The position numbers and the translations under genes are program-made. Below are positions 25,641 to 33,052 of a DNA stretch of 34,280 nucleotides, piece by piece. The notes under the pieces were generated by a model. That model had not been told where the DNA came from and made no database searches. It saw only the letters and a program-made list of their open reading frames with translations. Each line of letters starts with the position of its first letter. The first letter of the stretch is position 1. Source of the DNA: JAWLCA01 sp050485905 (GTDB taxonomy: Bacteria; Pseudomonadota; Alphaproteobacteria; Rhodobacterales; Rhodobacteraceae); NCBI GenBank assembly GCA_050485905.1, contig JBJHCH010000028.1:1-34280 (forward strand), in the 5' to 3' direction.

Positions 25641-26333
25641 TCAGCCCCCGCCCGGCAGGTGCCGCGCGGCCTCGCGCCGGGCAAAGGGTTTCATCGCTTC
25701 GCCGTGTTCCGCCAGAAACGCCCGCGTCCGCTCCGGGTCGCGCTTCGACAGGTCGCGCAGCCACCAGGCCACGGCCTTCTGGATGAACCAGTCGCGATCC
25801 GCAACATACCCTGCCGCCCAGCCCAGCACCGTCTCGCGGAACTCCAGATCCTGCGGTTTCGGGTGATTCATCTTCGCCCAGGGCAACGTCATCACCAGCG
25901 CCGCGCGGCGGGTCCACATGTTCGGATGCGACGTCCAGGTGGCCACATCCGCCAACCGCGATGGATCGGCCACCAGCCGCTTCTGACCCGCGATGCTGGC
26001 GTGATCGGCCAGGGCCCAGCCGTCGAACCCCTCGGCCCAGCCCAGGATCAGGTCCCACACCGGCGCGTCGTCGCGAATACGCGCCTGCGTCAGCAGCTTC
26101 GCCGCCGCAATCCGCGCCTCGTGGATGTCGGTTTCCCACAGCCCAGCCGCCAGCGCGATGCGGTCGTCCAGCGTGCAGGCCGCGCGCCAGTCCTTCACCA
26201 GCGCCTCGACCTGCGGGACACTCATCCCCAGAAAGCAGCGCGTCGACTTGTGATAGGCCGACATCTCGGCGGCCTTGGAAGGATCGGCCAGCGCCTGTAG
26301 CGCCGAAAGCGCGTCGCTGGCGGCAACCGTCAC
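25641..26333 (-). CDS. DNA alkylation repair protein, AlkD-like (HEAT repeats)
   Basis: This 230-residue, all-helical protein resembles the AlkD family of DNA glycosylases, which remove bulky or cationic alkylated bases using tandem HEAT-like repeats. Typical blocks are MSVPQVEALVKDW, WETDIHEARIAAAKLL, WDLILGWAEGFDGWALADH, NMWTRRAALVMTLPWAK and DRDWFIQKAVAWWLRDLSKRDP. The start is a GTG at 26333 that overlaps the TGA of the DUF3833 gene (GTGA), so the pair is translationally coupled. Glycosylase activity is inferred from the family; I did not assign catalytic residues. Confidence 0.85.
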   Translation of the reverse strand: MTVAASDALSALQALADPSKAAEMSAYHKSTRCFLGMSVPQVEALVKDWRAACTLDDRIALAAGLWETDIHEARIAAAKLLTQARIRDDAPVWDLILGWAEGFDGWALADHASIAGQKRLVADPSRLADVATWTSHPNMWTRRAALVMTLPWAKMNHPKPQDLEFRETVLGWAAGYVADRDWFIQKAVAWWLRDLSKRDPERTRAFLAEHGEAMKPFARREAARHLPGGG

Positions 26334-26857
26334 CGGCGCACCATCTCGAACCGGACAGCGGCGACGGGCAGGCCCCAGCGGGTGACGATGGCATCGTTGA
26401 TGACGCGCCCGTCCCGCCCGAAGTAGATCACGTCGGAAAACCCTAGGCGCGTGACGCCATCCGGCGACCGGAAATCGACCGTGTAGGTCAGGCGGATCTC
26501 GTCGCCCGCCTCTATCACCTCGGCCACGCCAACGGTATCCTCGCGCCGCCCGGTCCAGCGGCCGGGGCCCGCGCGGTCAAAGACCCAGGTCAGGCGGTTC
26601 TCGTCGCCGTCGTCATATACGAAATCCTCCACCACGGTCAGCCGGTCGCCCTGCAGCCGCCCGTCCAGTCGCGCGGTAAAGCGCCGCTCCTGCCCCGTCA
26701 GCCAGACGCGAAAGACGCCCGCCCCCACCGAACGGCCCATGAAGGCACTTTCCAGCGTGATCGGCTCCAGCGGAGGCGGCGGGGAGGCAGGCGTTGTGGC
26801 ACAGGCTGCCAGCGCGGCTGGCGCGCCCAGGACGAACGCACGGCGGTGAAGCGACAT
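26330..26857 (-). CDS. DUF3833 family lipoprotein
   Basis: The 175-residue protein has a lipoprotein signal (MSLHRRAFVLGAPAALAAC, lipobox LAAC) with a twin arginine near the N-terminus. The mature part, LESAFMGRSVGAGVF, LQGDRLTVVEDFVYDDGDEN, WTGRREDTVGVAEV and IRLTYTVDFRS, fits DUF3833, a beta-rich family of unknown role. GGAGG (forward CCTCC at 26863-26867) lies five bases before the ATG at 26857, which decides the start over the upstream ATG at 26869. It is the first gene of a two-gene operon with the AlkD-like gene. Confidence 0.83.
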   Translation of the reverse strand: MSLHRRAFVLGAPAALAACATTPASPPPPLEPITLESAFMGRSVGAGVFRVWLTGQERRFTARLDGRLQGDRLTVVEDFVYDDGDENRLTWVFDRAGPGRWTGRREDTVGVAEVIEAGDEIRLTYTVDFRSPDGVTRLGFSDVIYFGRDGRVINDAIVTRWGLPVAAVRFEMVRR

Positions 26858-26922
26858 CAGGACCTCCATTTCCGGTCACCGGCCAGACCTAGTGCCGCCA
26901 GCGTCGCCGTCACCCTGCCCGA

Positions 26923-28743
26923 TCACTCCACCGTCACCGATTTCGCCAGATTGCGCGGCTGGTCCACATCGGTGCCCTTGGCGACCGCCGTGTGATAGGC
27001 CAGCAGCTGCGCCGGCAGCGCATAAAGGATCGGCGCGAGCAGCGGATCGACATGCGGCAGCGTCAGGCTGCGCCAGACGCCCTCGCCCGCCTCGGCCACA
27101 CCGGCAGAGTCCGAGATCAGCAGCACCTGCCCGCCCCGCGCCATCACCTCCTGCATGTTCGACACGGTCTTGTCGAACAGCCCGTCGCGCGGCGCCATCA
27201 CCACCACCGGCACCATCCGGTCGATCAGCGCGATCGGCCCGTGCTTCAACTCGCCCGAGGCATAGCCCTCGGCGTGGATATAGCTGATCTCCTTCAGCTT
27301 CAGCGCCCCTTCCAGCGCCAGCGGAAACATCGACCCGCGCCCCAGGAACAGCACGTCCTGCGCCTCGGCCAGCCGCGCCGCCAGCCCGGCAACATCAGCC
27401 GACAGGCCAAGCGCGTGGTTCATCAGCCCCGGCAGGTTGCGCAGCGCGCTCAGATGCTCCGCCAGTTCCGCCCCGTCGATCCGCCCGCGATCCGCCGCCG
27501 CCTTCAGCGCCATCAACAAGAGCACCGTCAACTGGCAGGTGAACGCCTTGGTCGAGGCGACGCCGATTTCCACCCCCGCCATGATCGGCAACGCCACGTC
27601 GCTTTCCCGCGCGATGGAGGATGTCGGCACGTTCACCACCGCCACCACCTTGCCGACCTGCCCCTGCACATGGCGCAGCGCGGCCAGCGTGTCGGCGGTC
27701 TCGCCCGACTGGCTGACGAACACCGCCCAGCCCTTGTCGGACAGCGGCGGCTCGCGATAGCGGAACTCGCTGGCGATATCGACCTCGACGGGCAGACCGG
27801 CCAGTTGCTCGAACCAGTATTTCGCCACCATGCAGGCCAGATTGGCCGTGCCGCAGGCCACCATCGTCAGCCGCTCGCAGTCACGGAAATCCAGCGCCTC
27901 GGGCAGCGCGATCCGATCCCCGTTGGCGGGGACGTAATGCGCGATGGCATCGCCGATCACCGATGGCTGCTCGGCGATTTCCTTGGCCATGAAGTGCTTG
28001 TGCCCCGCCTTTTCCACCCGGGCCGAGTCGATCTGGATCACGGTCACGTCGCGGTTCGCCCGTCGCCCGGCCGCATCGAAGATCTCGACGCCCGCGCGGG
28101 TGACCACCGCCCAGTCGCCCTCTTCCAGATAGGTGATCCGGTCGGTCATCGGCGCCAACGCGATGGCGTCCGATCCCACGAACATCTCGCCGTCGCCATG
28201 GCCGACAGCCAGCGGGCTGCCCTTGCGCGCGGCAATCATCAGGTCGCCCTCGCCCTCGAACAGGAACAGCAGCGCAAAGGCCCCATGCAGCCGGGCCAGC
28301 GTGGCCGCCGCTGCCTCGCGCGGGGTCATGCCGTCGTCCACATACTTCGCGGCCAGCAGCGCCACGACCTCGGTATCCGTCTCGGTCGCGCAGGCGATGC
28401 CGGCGGCAGACAGTTCCGCCCGCAGTTCCCGGAAATTCTCGATGATGCCGTTGTGCACCACCGCCACGCGGCCCGCCTGGTGCGGGTGCGCATTGGTCAC
28501 CGTGGGCGCGCCGTGGGTGGCCCAGCGCGTGTGGCCGATACCGGCCTTGCCCGCCAGCGGGTCATGGACCAGCAGATCCGACAGATTGACCAGCTTGCCG
28601 ACCGCGCGGCGCCGGTCCAGCCGGCCCTCGTGCACGGTGGCAATGCCCGCGCTGTCATAGCCGCGGTATTCCAGCCGCTTCAGCGCCTCGACCAGCAGCG
28701 GCGCCGCCTCGTGATTTCCCAGAACGCCGATAATCCCGCACAT
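26923..28743 (-). CDS. glmS: Glutamine--fructose-6-phosphate aminotransferase (GlmS)
   Basis: This 606-residue enzyme makes glucosamine-6-phosphate, the first step toward UDP-GlcNAc for peptidoglycan and lipopolysaccharide. The N-terminal glutaminase begins MCGIIGVLGNHEAAPLL, with Cys2 as the nucleophile, and shows GHTRWATHGAPTVTNAHPH. Two SIS sugar-isomerase domains follow (FVSQSGETADTLAALRH; LGRGSMFPLALEGALKLKEI). It ends with DQPRNLAKSVTVE, the usual C-terminus. It starts four bases after the glmU stop, so glmU-glmS form one operon. No glmS ribozyme is expected or seen in this group. Confidence 0.97.
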   Translation of the reverse strand: MCGIIGVLGNHEAAPLLVEALKRLEYRGYDSAGIATVHEGRLDRRRAVGKLVNLSDLLVHDPLAGKAGIGHTRWATHGAPTVTNAHPHQAGRVAVVHNGIIENFRELRAELSAAGIACATETDTEVVALLAAKYVDDGMTPREAAAATLARLHGAFALLFLFEGEGDLMIAARKGSPLAVGHGDGEMFVGSDAIALAPMTDRITYLEEGDWAVVTRAGVEIFDAAGRRANRDVTVIQIDSARVEKAGHKHFMAKEIAEQPSVIGDAIAHYVPANGDRIALPEALDFRDCERLTMVACGTANLACMVAKYWFEQLAGLPVEVDIASEFRYREPPLSDKGWAVFVSQSGETADTLAALRHVQGQVGKVVAVVNVPTSSIARESDVALPIMAGVEIGVASTKAFTCQLTVLLLMALKAAADRGRIDGAELAEHLSALRNLPGLMNHALGLSADVAGLAARLAEAQDVLFLGRGSMFPLALEGALKLKEISYIHAEGYASGELKHGPIALIDRMVPVVVMAPRDGLFDKTVSNMQEVMARGGQVLLISDSAGVAEAGEGVWRSLTLPHVDPLLAPILYALPAQLLAYHTAVAKGTDVDQPRNLAKSVTVE

Positions 28744-28747
28744 CGCA

Positions 28748-30100
28748 CTACCCCTTTGCGGCGCGCGCCGCGCGCAGCGCCTTCAATCGTTCGAACAATT
28801 TCACCGCCAGCCCCGGCTTGTTTTCCTGCCGCGCCCGCGCCACGGCCAGCGCCCCGTCGGGCACGTCACTGGTAATGACCGACCCCGAGGCCGTCATCGC
28901 ATCCGCGCCGACCCGCACCGGGGCCACCAGCATCGTGTCCGACCCGATGAAGGCGCGCGCGCCGATCTCTGTCCGGTGCTTCGACACGCCGTCGTAGTTG
29001 CAGGTGACCGTGCCCGCGCCGATATTCGCGCCCTCGCCGACATGGGCGTCGCCGATATAGCTCAGGTGATTGACCTTCGCGCCCTCGTCCAGCACGGCGT
29101 TCTTCACCTCGACGAAGTTGCCGACCCGCACCCCGCCGCCCAGTTCCGCGCCGGGCCGCAGCCGGGCAAAGGGGCCGACGACGGCGCCCTCGGACACATG
29201 ACACCCCTCCAGATGGCTGAACGCCCGGATCTCGGCGCCCGACTCCACCGTCACGCCGGGGCCGAAGACCACGTTCGGCCCAACCACCGCATCCCGGCCG
29301 ATCACCGTGTCATGGGCAAAGATCACCGTTTCCGGCGCACTCAGCGTCACGCCGTTCTCCATCGCCTCGGCCCGCGCGCGGGCCTGAAACCGCGCCTCGG
29401 CGGCGGCGAGTTCGGCGCGGGTGTTGATGCCCAGCGTCTCGGCCTCGTCGCAGGTCACCACGCCCGCCGACAGCCCCCGCGCGCGGGCCAGCCCCACGAT
29501 ATCGGTCAGGTAGTATTCGCCCGCTGCGTTGTCGTTGCCCACCGCGCCGACCAGATCCATCAGCAGGCCCGCATCCGCGCAAACCACCCCGCTGTTGCAC
29601 AGCCTTATCGCCCGCTCCGCTTCGGTCGCGTCCTTCCATTCCACGATCCGGTCCAGCGCATCGCCGTCCATCACCAGCCGCCCGTAACGGCCCGGATCCT
29701 CGGCCTCGAACCCCAGCACGACCACGGCATGATCGGCCCGCGCCTCGCGCATCGCCTCCAGCGTCTCCGGCCGGATGAAGGGCGTGTCGCCGTAAAGCAC
29801 GATGGCATCGCCGCCCGCCCCGGCCAGCACGCCCGCCGCCTGCGCCACCGCATGGGCGGTGCCCAGCCGCTCGGCCTGCTCGATCACCTGCACCCGCTCG
29901 TCCACCGCCCGCGCGGCCTTTGCCACACGGTCGCCTTCCGGGCCGATAACGACCACAACACGCTCCGGCTCCAGCGCCAGACCCGCGCCCAGCGCATGGG
30001 CCAGCATCGGCACGCCGCCCAGCGCATGCAGCACCTTGGGCCGGTCGGAATTCATCCGGGTGCCCTGCCCGGCGGCCAGCACGATCAGCGAAAGCGTCAT
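28748..30100 (-). CDS. glmU: Bifunctional UDP-GlcNAc pyrophosphorylase / glucosamine-1-phosphate acetyltransferase (GlmU)
   Basis: This 450-residue enzyme acetylates glucosamine-1-phosphate and then couples it to UTP. The N-terminal nucleotidyltransferase has LAAGQGTRMNSDRPKVLH, followed by YGDTPFI. The C-terminal left-handed beta-helix has hexapeptide repeats (GPNVVFGPGVTVESGAEIRA; RLRPGAELGGGVRVGNFVEVK; LSYIGDAHVGEGANIGAG). The ATG at 30100 directly precedes the conserved TLSLIVLAAG start, so the open frame to 30172 is not used; its ribosome site is weak. It is divergent from the HAD phosphatase gene across 122 bases, which should contain both promoters. Confidence 0.97.
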   Translation of the reverse strand: MTLSLIVLAAGQGTRMNSDRPKVLHALGGVPMLAHALGAGLALEPERVVVVIGPEGDRVAKAARAVDERVQVIEQAERLGTAHAVAQAAGVLAGAGGDAIVLYGDTPFIRPETLEAMREARADHAVVVLGFEAEDPGRYGRLVMDGDALDRIVEWKDATEAERAIRLCNSGVVCADAGLLMDLVGAVGNDNAAGEYYLTDIVGLARARGLSAGVVTCDEAETLGINTRAELAAAEARFQARARAEAMENGVTLSAPETVIFAHDTVIGRDAVVGPNVVFGPGVTVESGAEIRAFSHLEGCHVSEGAVVGPFARLRPGAELGGGVRVGNFVEVKNAVLDEGAKVNHLSYIGDAHVGEGANIGAGTVTCNYDGVSKHRTEIGARAFIGSDTMLVAPVRVGADAMTASGSVITSDVPDGALAVARARQENKPGLAVKLFERLKALRAARAAKG

Positions 30101-30222
30101 GGTCTGCTCTTTTCTTCTGCCGGCCCCCGTTCTACCTGTTGCCCCCGGCCGGGCAAGGGCACCCTGCATCACGAAACTTTACGCAGCATTACACCCCCCG
30201 CCCCGCCGCCGAAAGGAGCCCG

Positions 30223-30891
30223 ATGCGCACCGCAGTCTTCGACCTCGACGGCACGCTGGCCGATACCAGCGCCGACCTGATCGCCGCCGCCAACGCCTGC
30301 TTCCGGGCGATGGGCGCGGGCGATCTGCTTGACCCGGTGGCCGATGCGGCAACCGCGCTGCGCGGTGGCCGGGCGATGCTGCGGCTGGGCCTCGCCCGCC
30401 ACGACCCCACGGCGACCGAGGCCGAGGTCGATCGCTGGTATCTGCCGTTCCTCGACGAATATGCCGCCGCCATCGACCGCCACACCCGCCTTTACCCCGG
30501 GGCCGAGGCCGCGATCGCGGCGCTGGCCGCCGATGGCTGGCGGCTGGCGATCTGCACCAACAAGCCCGAGGGGCTGGCCGAAACCCTGATGACGCGGCTG
30601 GGCTTCCGCACGCCCTTCGCGTCGCTGATCGGCGCCGACACGCTGCCGGTGCGCAAGCCCGACCCCCTGCCCTATACCGAGGCCGTGCGCCGCGCCGGCG
30701 GTGATCCGGCGCGGTCGTTCCTGCTGGGCGACACGGTGACCGACCGCGACACCGCGCGCGCCGCTGGCGTGCCTGTCGCACTCGTCACCTTCGGCCCGAC
30801 GGGGCGGGAGGTCGCGGCGCTCGCCCCCGACGCGCTGCTCGACCACTACGACGATCTGGGCGATCTGGCCGACCGGCTGGTGCCCGCCTGA
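30223..30891 (+). CDS. gph: HAD-superfamily phosphatase, phosphoglycolate phosphatase-like
   Basis: The 222-residue protein has HAD motif I FDLDGTLADTS (Asp7 nucleophile, Asp9 acid/base), motif II CTNKPEG, motif III KPDPLPY and motif IV LGDTVTDRDTARAAG. The cap domain between motifs I and II is alpha-helical, as in phosphoglycolate phosphatase (Gph), which clears 2-phosphoglycolate. GAAAGGAG (30211-30218) places the start at 30223, not at the open upstream ATG at 30139. The stop directly abuts that of lolD. Other small phosphorylated substrates are possible. Confidence 0.85.
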   Translation: MRTAVFDLDGTLADTSADLIAAANACFRAMGAGDLLDPVADAATALRGGRAMLRLGLARHDPTATEAEVDRWYLPFLDEYAAAIDRHTRLYPGAEAAIAALAADGWRLAICTNKPEGLAETLMTRLGFRTPFASLIGADTLPVRKPDPLPYTEAVRRAGGDPARSFLLGDTVTDRDTARAAGVPVALVTFGPTGREVAALAPDALLDHYDDLGDLADRLVPA

Positions 30892-31575
30892 TCAGCCCGC
30901 GCTCAGGTGCCCGTCGGTCAGGCGCAGCACCCGGTCCATCCGCTCGGCCAGCGCGACGTTATGGGTGGCGATCAGCGCCGACAGACCCGTTTCGCGCACC
31001 AGCGCCATCAGCGCGTCGAACACCTGATCCGATGTCGCCGGGTCCAGGTTGCCGGTGGGTTCATCCGCCAGCAGGATCTTCGGCGCATTCGCCAGCGCCC
31101 GGCAGAAGGCGACGCGCTGCTGCTCGCCGCCCGACAGTTCCGCCGGGCGGTGATCGGCCCGGTGGCCCACCCCCACGCGCCCCAGCAGATCCCGCGCCCG
31201 GTCCGCCGCCGCACCACGCCCCGCGCCGTTCACCAGTTGCGGCAGCACCACGTTCTCCAGCGCGCTGAACTCGGGCAGCAGGTGGTGGAACTGATAGACG
31301 AAGCCGACCTCCTGCCGACGGATCCGCGTCCGCGCCTCGTCGCGCAGCCCGGTCGAATCCTGCCCGCCGATGCCGACCTTGCCCGCATCCGGCGTATCCA
31401 GCAGCCCCGCGATATGCAGCAGCGTCGATTTCCCCGCCCCCGACGGCGCCACCAGCGCCACAACCTCGCCCCGCGCCAGCGTCAGATCGACCCCGCGCAG
31501 CACCACCACCTCTCCCGGCTTGCCGCGGTTATAGGCTTTCGTCACGCCCTGAAGCTGCAGCACCGCCTCACTCAT
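30892..31575 (-). CDS. lolD: Lipoprotein-releasing system ATP-binding protein (LolD)
   Basis: This 227-residue ATPase drives release of outer-membrane lipoproteins from the inner membrane by the LolCDE-type complex. Walker A reads APSGAGKST, with Ala at the first position, which is common in LolD of this group. The Q-loop is in GFVYQFHHLLPEFSALENVV, the signature is LSGGEQQRVAFCRAL and Walker B is LLADEPTGNLD. The sequence around HHLLPEFSALENV is characteristic of LolD. Its ATG at 31575 overlaps the lolC stop by eight bases. Confidence 0.95.
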   Translation of the reverse strand: MSEAVLQLQGVTKAYNRGKPGEVVVLRGVDLTLARGEVVALVAPSGAGKSTLLHIAGLLDTPDAGKVGIGGQDSTGLRDEARTRIRRQEVGFVYQFHHLLPEFSALENVVLPQLVNGAGRGAAADRARDLLGRVGVGHRADHRPAELSGGEQQRVAFCRALANAPKILLADEPTGNLDPATSDQVFDALMALVRETGLSALIATHNVALAERMDRVLRLTDGHLSAG

Positions 31576-32854
31576 AGCGCAGCGCCTCGACCGGGTTCAT
31601 CCGCGCCGCCCGGCGCGCGGGGAAGATCGTGACGACGAAGGACAGGAACAGCGACAGCCCCACCGCCTTCAGCACATCCTCGGCCCTCAACTGCGCCGGC
31701 AACGCATAGATCCCCCGGATCGACGGATCCCAGACCCCGCCCCCCATCGCATAGTTCACGAACGAGAATATCGGGTCGATATAGATGGCAAACAGGCAGC
31801 CCAGCACCACGCCCAAGCCCGTGCCGATCATCCCCACGCTCGCCCCGCAGATGAAGAACACCCGCAGCACCGACCCCTCGGTCAGGCCCATGGTGCGCAG
31901 GATGCCGATGTCGCGGCCCTTGTTCTTCACCAGCATGATCAGCCCCGACACGATGTTCATCGCCGCGATCAGCACCAGGATCGACAGGATCACGAACATC
32001 ACGTTGTCCTCGACCTCCAGCGCGCGCAGGAAGCTGCCGGCGCTGTCGCGCCAGGTCCAGACCATCGTGCGCTCGCCCCCGGCCTCCAGGATCGCGGGCA
32101 GCAGCAGGTCGATCCGCTCCGGCTCTGCCACCATCACCTCGATCTCGTCGGCCCGGTCCTCTCGGTTGAAATAGCTCTGCGCCTCGGCGAACGGCATGTA
32201 AATCCGCGTGCGGTCGATGTCGTAGCGCCCGGCGGAAAAGACATAGACCACCTCATAGGCATTCACCCGCGGGCTGGTGCCGAATGCCGTTCGCACCCCT
32301 TCGGGAGAGATCAGGCGGATGCGGTCGCCCAGTTCCACCCCCAGTTCGCGCGCTATCCCCGATCCGATGGCGATGCCCTCGTCGAACCGGCCGATGTCGC
32401 CCGCCCCCGTCTCGGGGTCGGCCACACGCGGGATCGTCGCCAGATCGGCCGCCGCGATGCCGAAGATCTCGGCACCGGTATTGCGCCCCTCATGCGCCAC
32501 CATCACCTGCCCCCGGATCAGGGGGGCTGCACGGGTCACGCCCGGCACGGCGCCGATGCGTTCGGCCATCCCCTCGTAATCGGTGATCGTGCGGTCCACC
32601 TGCCCCGTCGCCTCGATATAGGTCGCGGTATAGGCGGTGACATGGGCATTCGCGCCCAGGATCGTGTCCACGAATTCGGCGCGAAAGCCCGACCGCACCG
32701 CCAGCGTGGCGATCAGCGCAAAGACCGCCAGCGCAATGCCGATCAGGCTGATCCAGGTCATCACGCTGACCCCGCCCTCGGCACGGCGCGCGCGCAGATA
32801 GCGCCAGGCGATCATCCATTCGAATGCGGCGAAGGGGCGGGTCTTGCCGGTCAT
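31568..32854 (-). CDS. lolC: Lipoprotein-releasing system permease (LolC/LolE type)
   Basis: This 428-residue protein has one N-terminal transmembrane segment (VMTWISLIGIALAVFALIATL), a large periplasmic domain and three C-terminal segments with the FtsX-type motif RTMGLTEGSVLRVFFICG. The N-terminus (FEWMIAWRYLRARRAEGGVS) is typical of LolC/LolE. Only one permease gene is present, so the complex may be a LolF-type homodimer as in many alphaproteobacteria. AGGA before the ATG at 32854 fixes the start; an open frame to 32935 is ignored. It overlaps lolD by eight bases. About 200 bases with a GC-rich hairpin separate it from the next gene. Confidence 0.92.
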   Translation of the reverse strand: MTGKTRPFAAFEWMIAWRYLRARRAEGGVSVMTWISLIGIALAVFALIATLAVRSGFRAEFVDTILGANAHVTAYTATYIEATGQVDRTITDYEGMAERIGAVPGVTRAAPLIRGQVMVAHEGRNTGAEIFGIAAADLATIPRVADPETGAGDIGRFDEGIAIGSGIARELGVELGDRIRLISPEGVRTAFGTSPRVNAYEVVYVFSAGRYDIDRTRIYMPFAEAQSYFNREDRADEIEVMVAEPERIDLLLPAILEAGGERTMVWTWRDSAGSFLRALEVEDNVMFVILSILVLIAAMNIVSGLIMLVKNKGRDIGILRTMGLTEGSVLRVFFICGASVGMIGTGLGVVLGCLFAIYIDPIFSFVNYAMGGGVWDPSIRGIYALPAQLRAEDVLKAVGLSLFLSFVVTIFPARRAARMNPVEALRYE

Positions 32855-32998
32855 GCTGCGTCCTGGGTCAAGGGCGCGCGCAACCTCTCGCCAAAGCACT
32901 GCGGGGTCAAGGGCGGACGTGACGCCGCCGCCCACACCTGCCGCAGCGTTGACCGGGCCGGGCAGCCCGCTTCAGGCAAGGGCCTGACCGATGATGAC

Positions 32999-33031
32999 AC
33001 CGGGCGAAGCGCGCAGGCCGCTCCGCCCGGT
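32999..33031 (-). terminator. GC-rich hairpin after the VPLPA-CTERM gene
   Basis: ACCGGGCG (32999-33006) plus AGCG (33008-33011) pair with CGCT (33019-33022) plus CGCCCGGT (33024-33031), with a single mismatch between the two stem segments and a seven-base loop. It lies 21 bases downstream of the stop of the minus-strand SGNH-like gene. No strong U-tract follows. Confidence 0.5.
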
Positions 33032-33052
33032 CCGTTCCGTCGCGATGTACCC

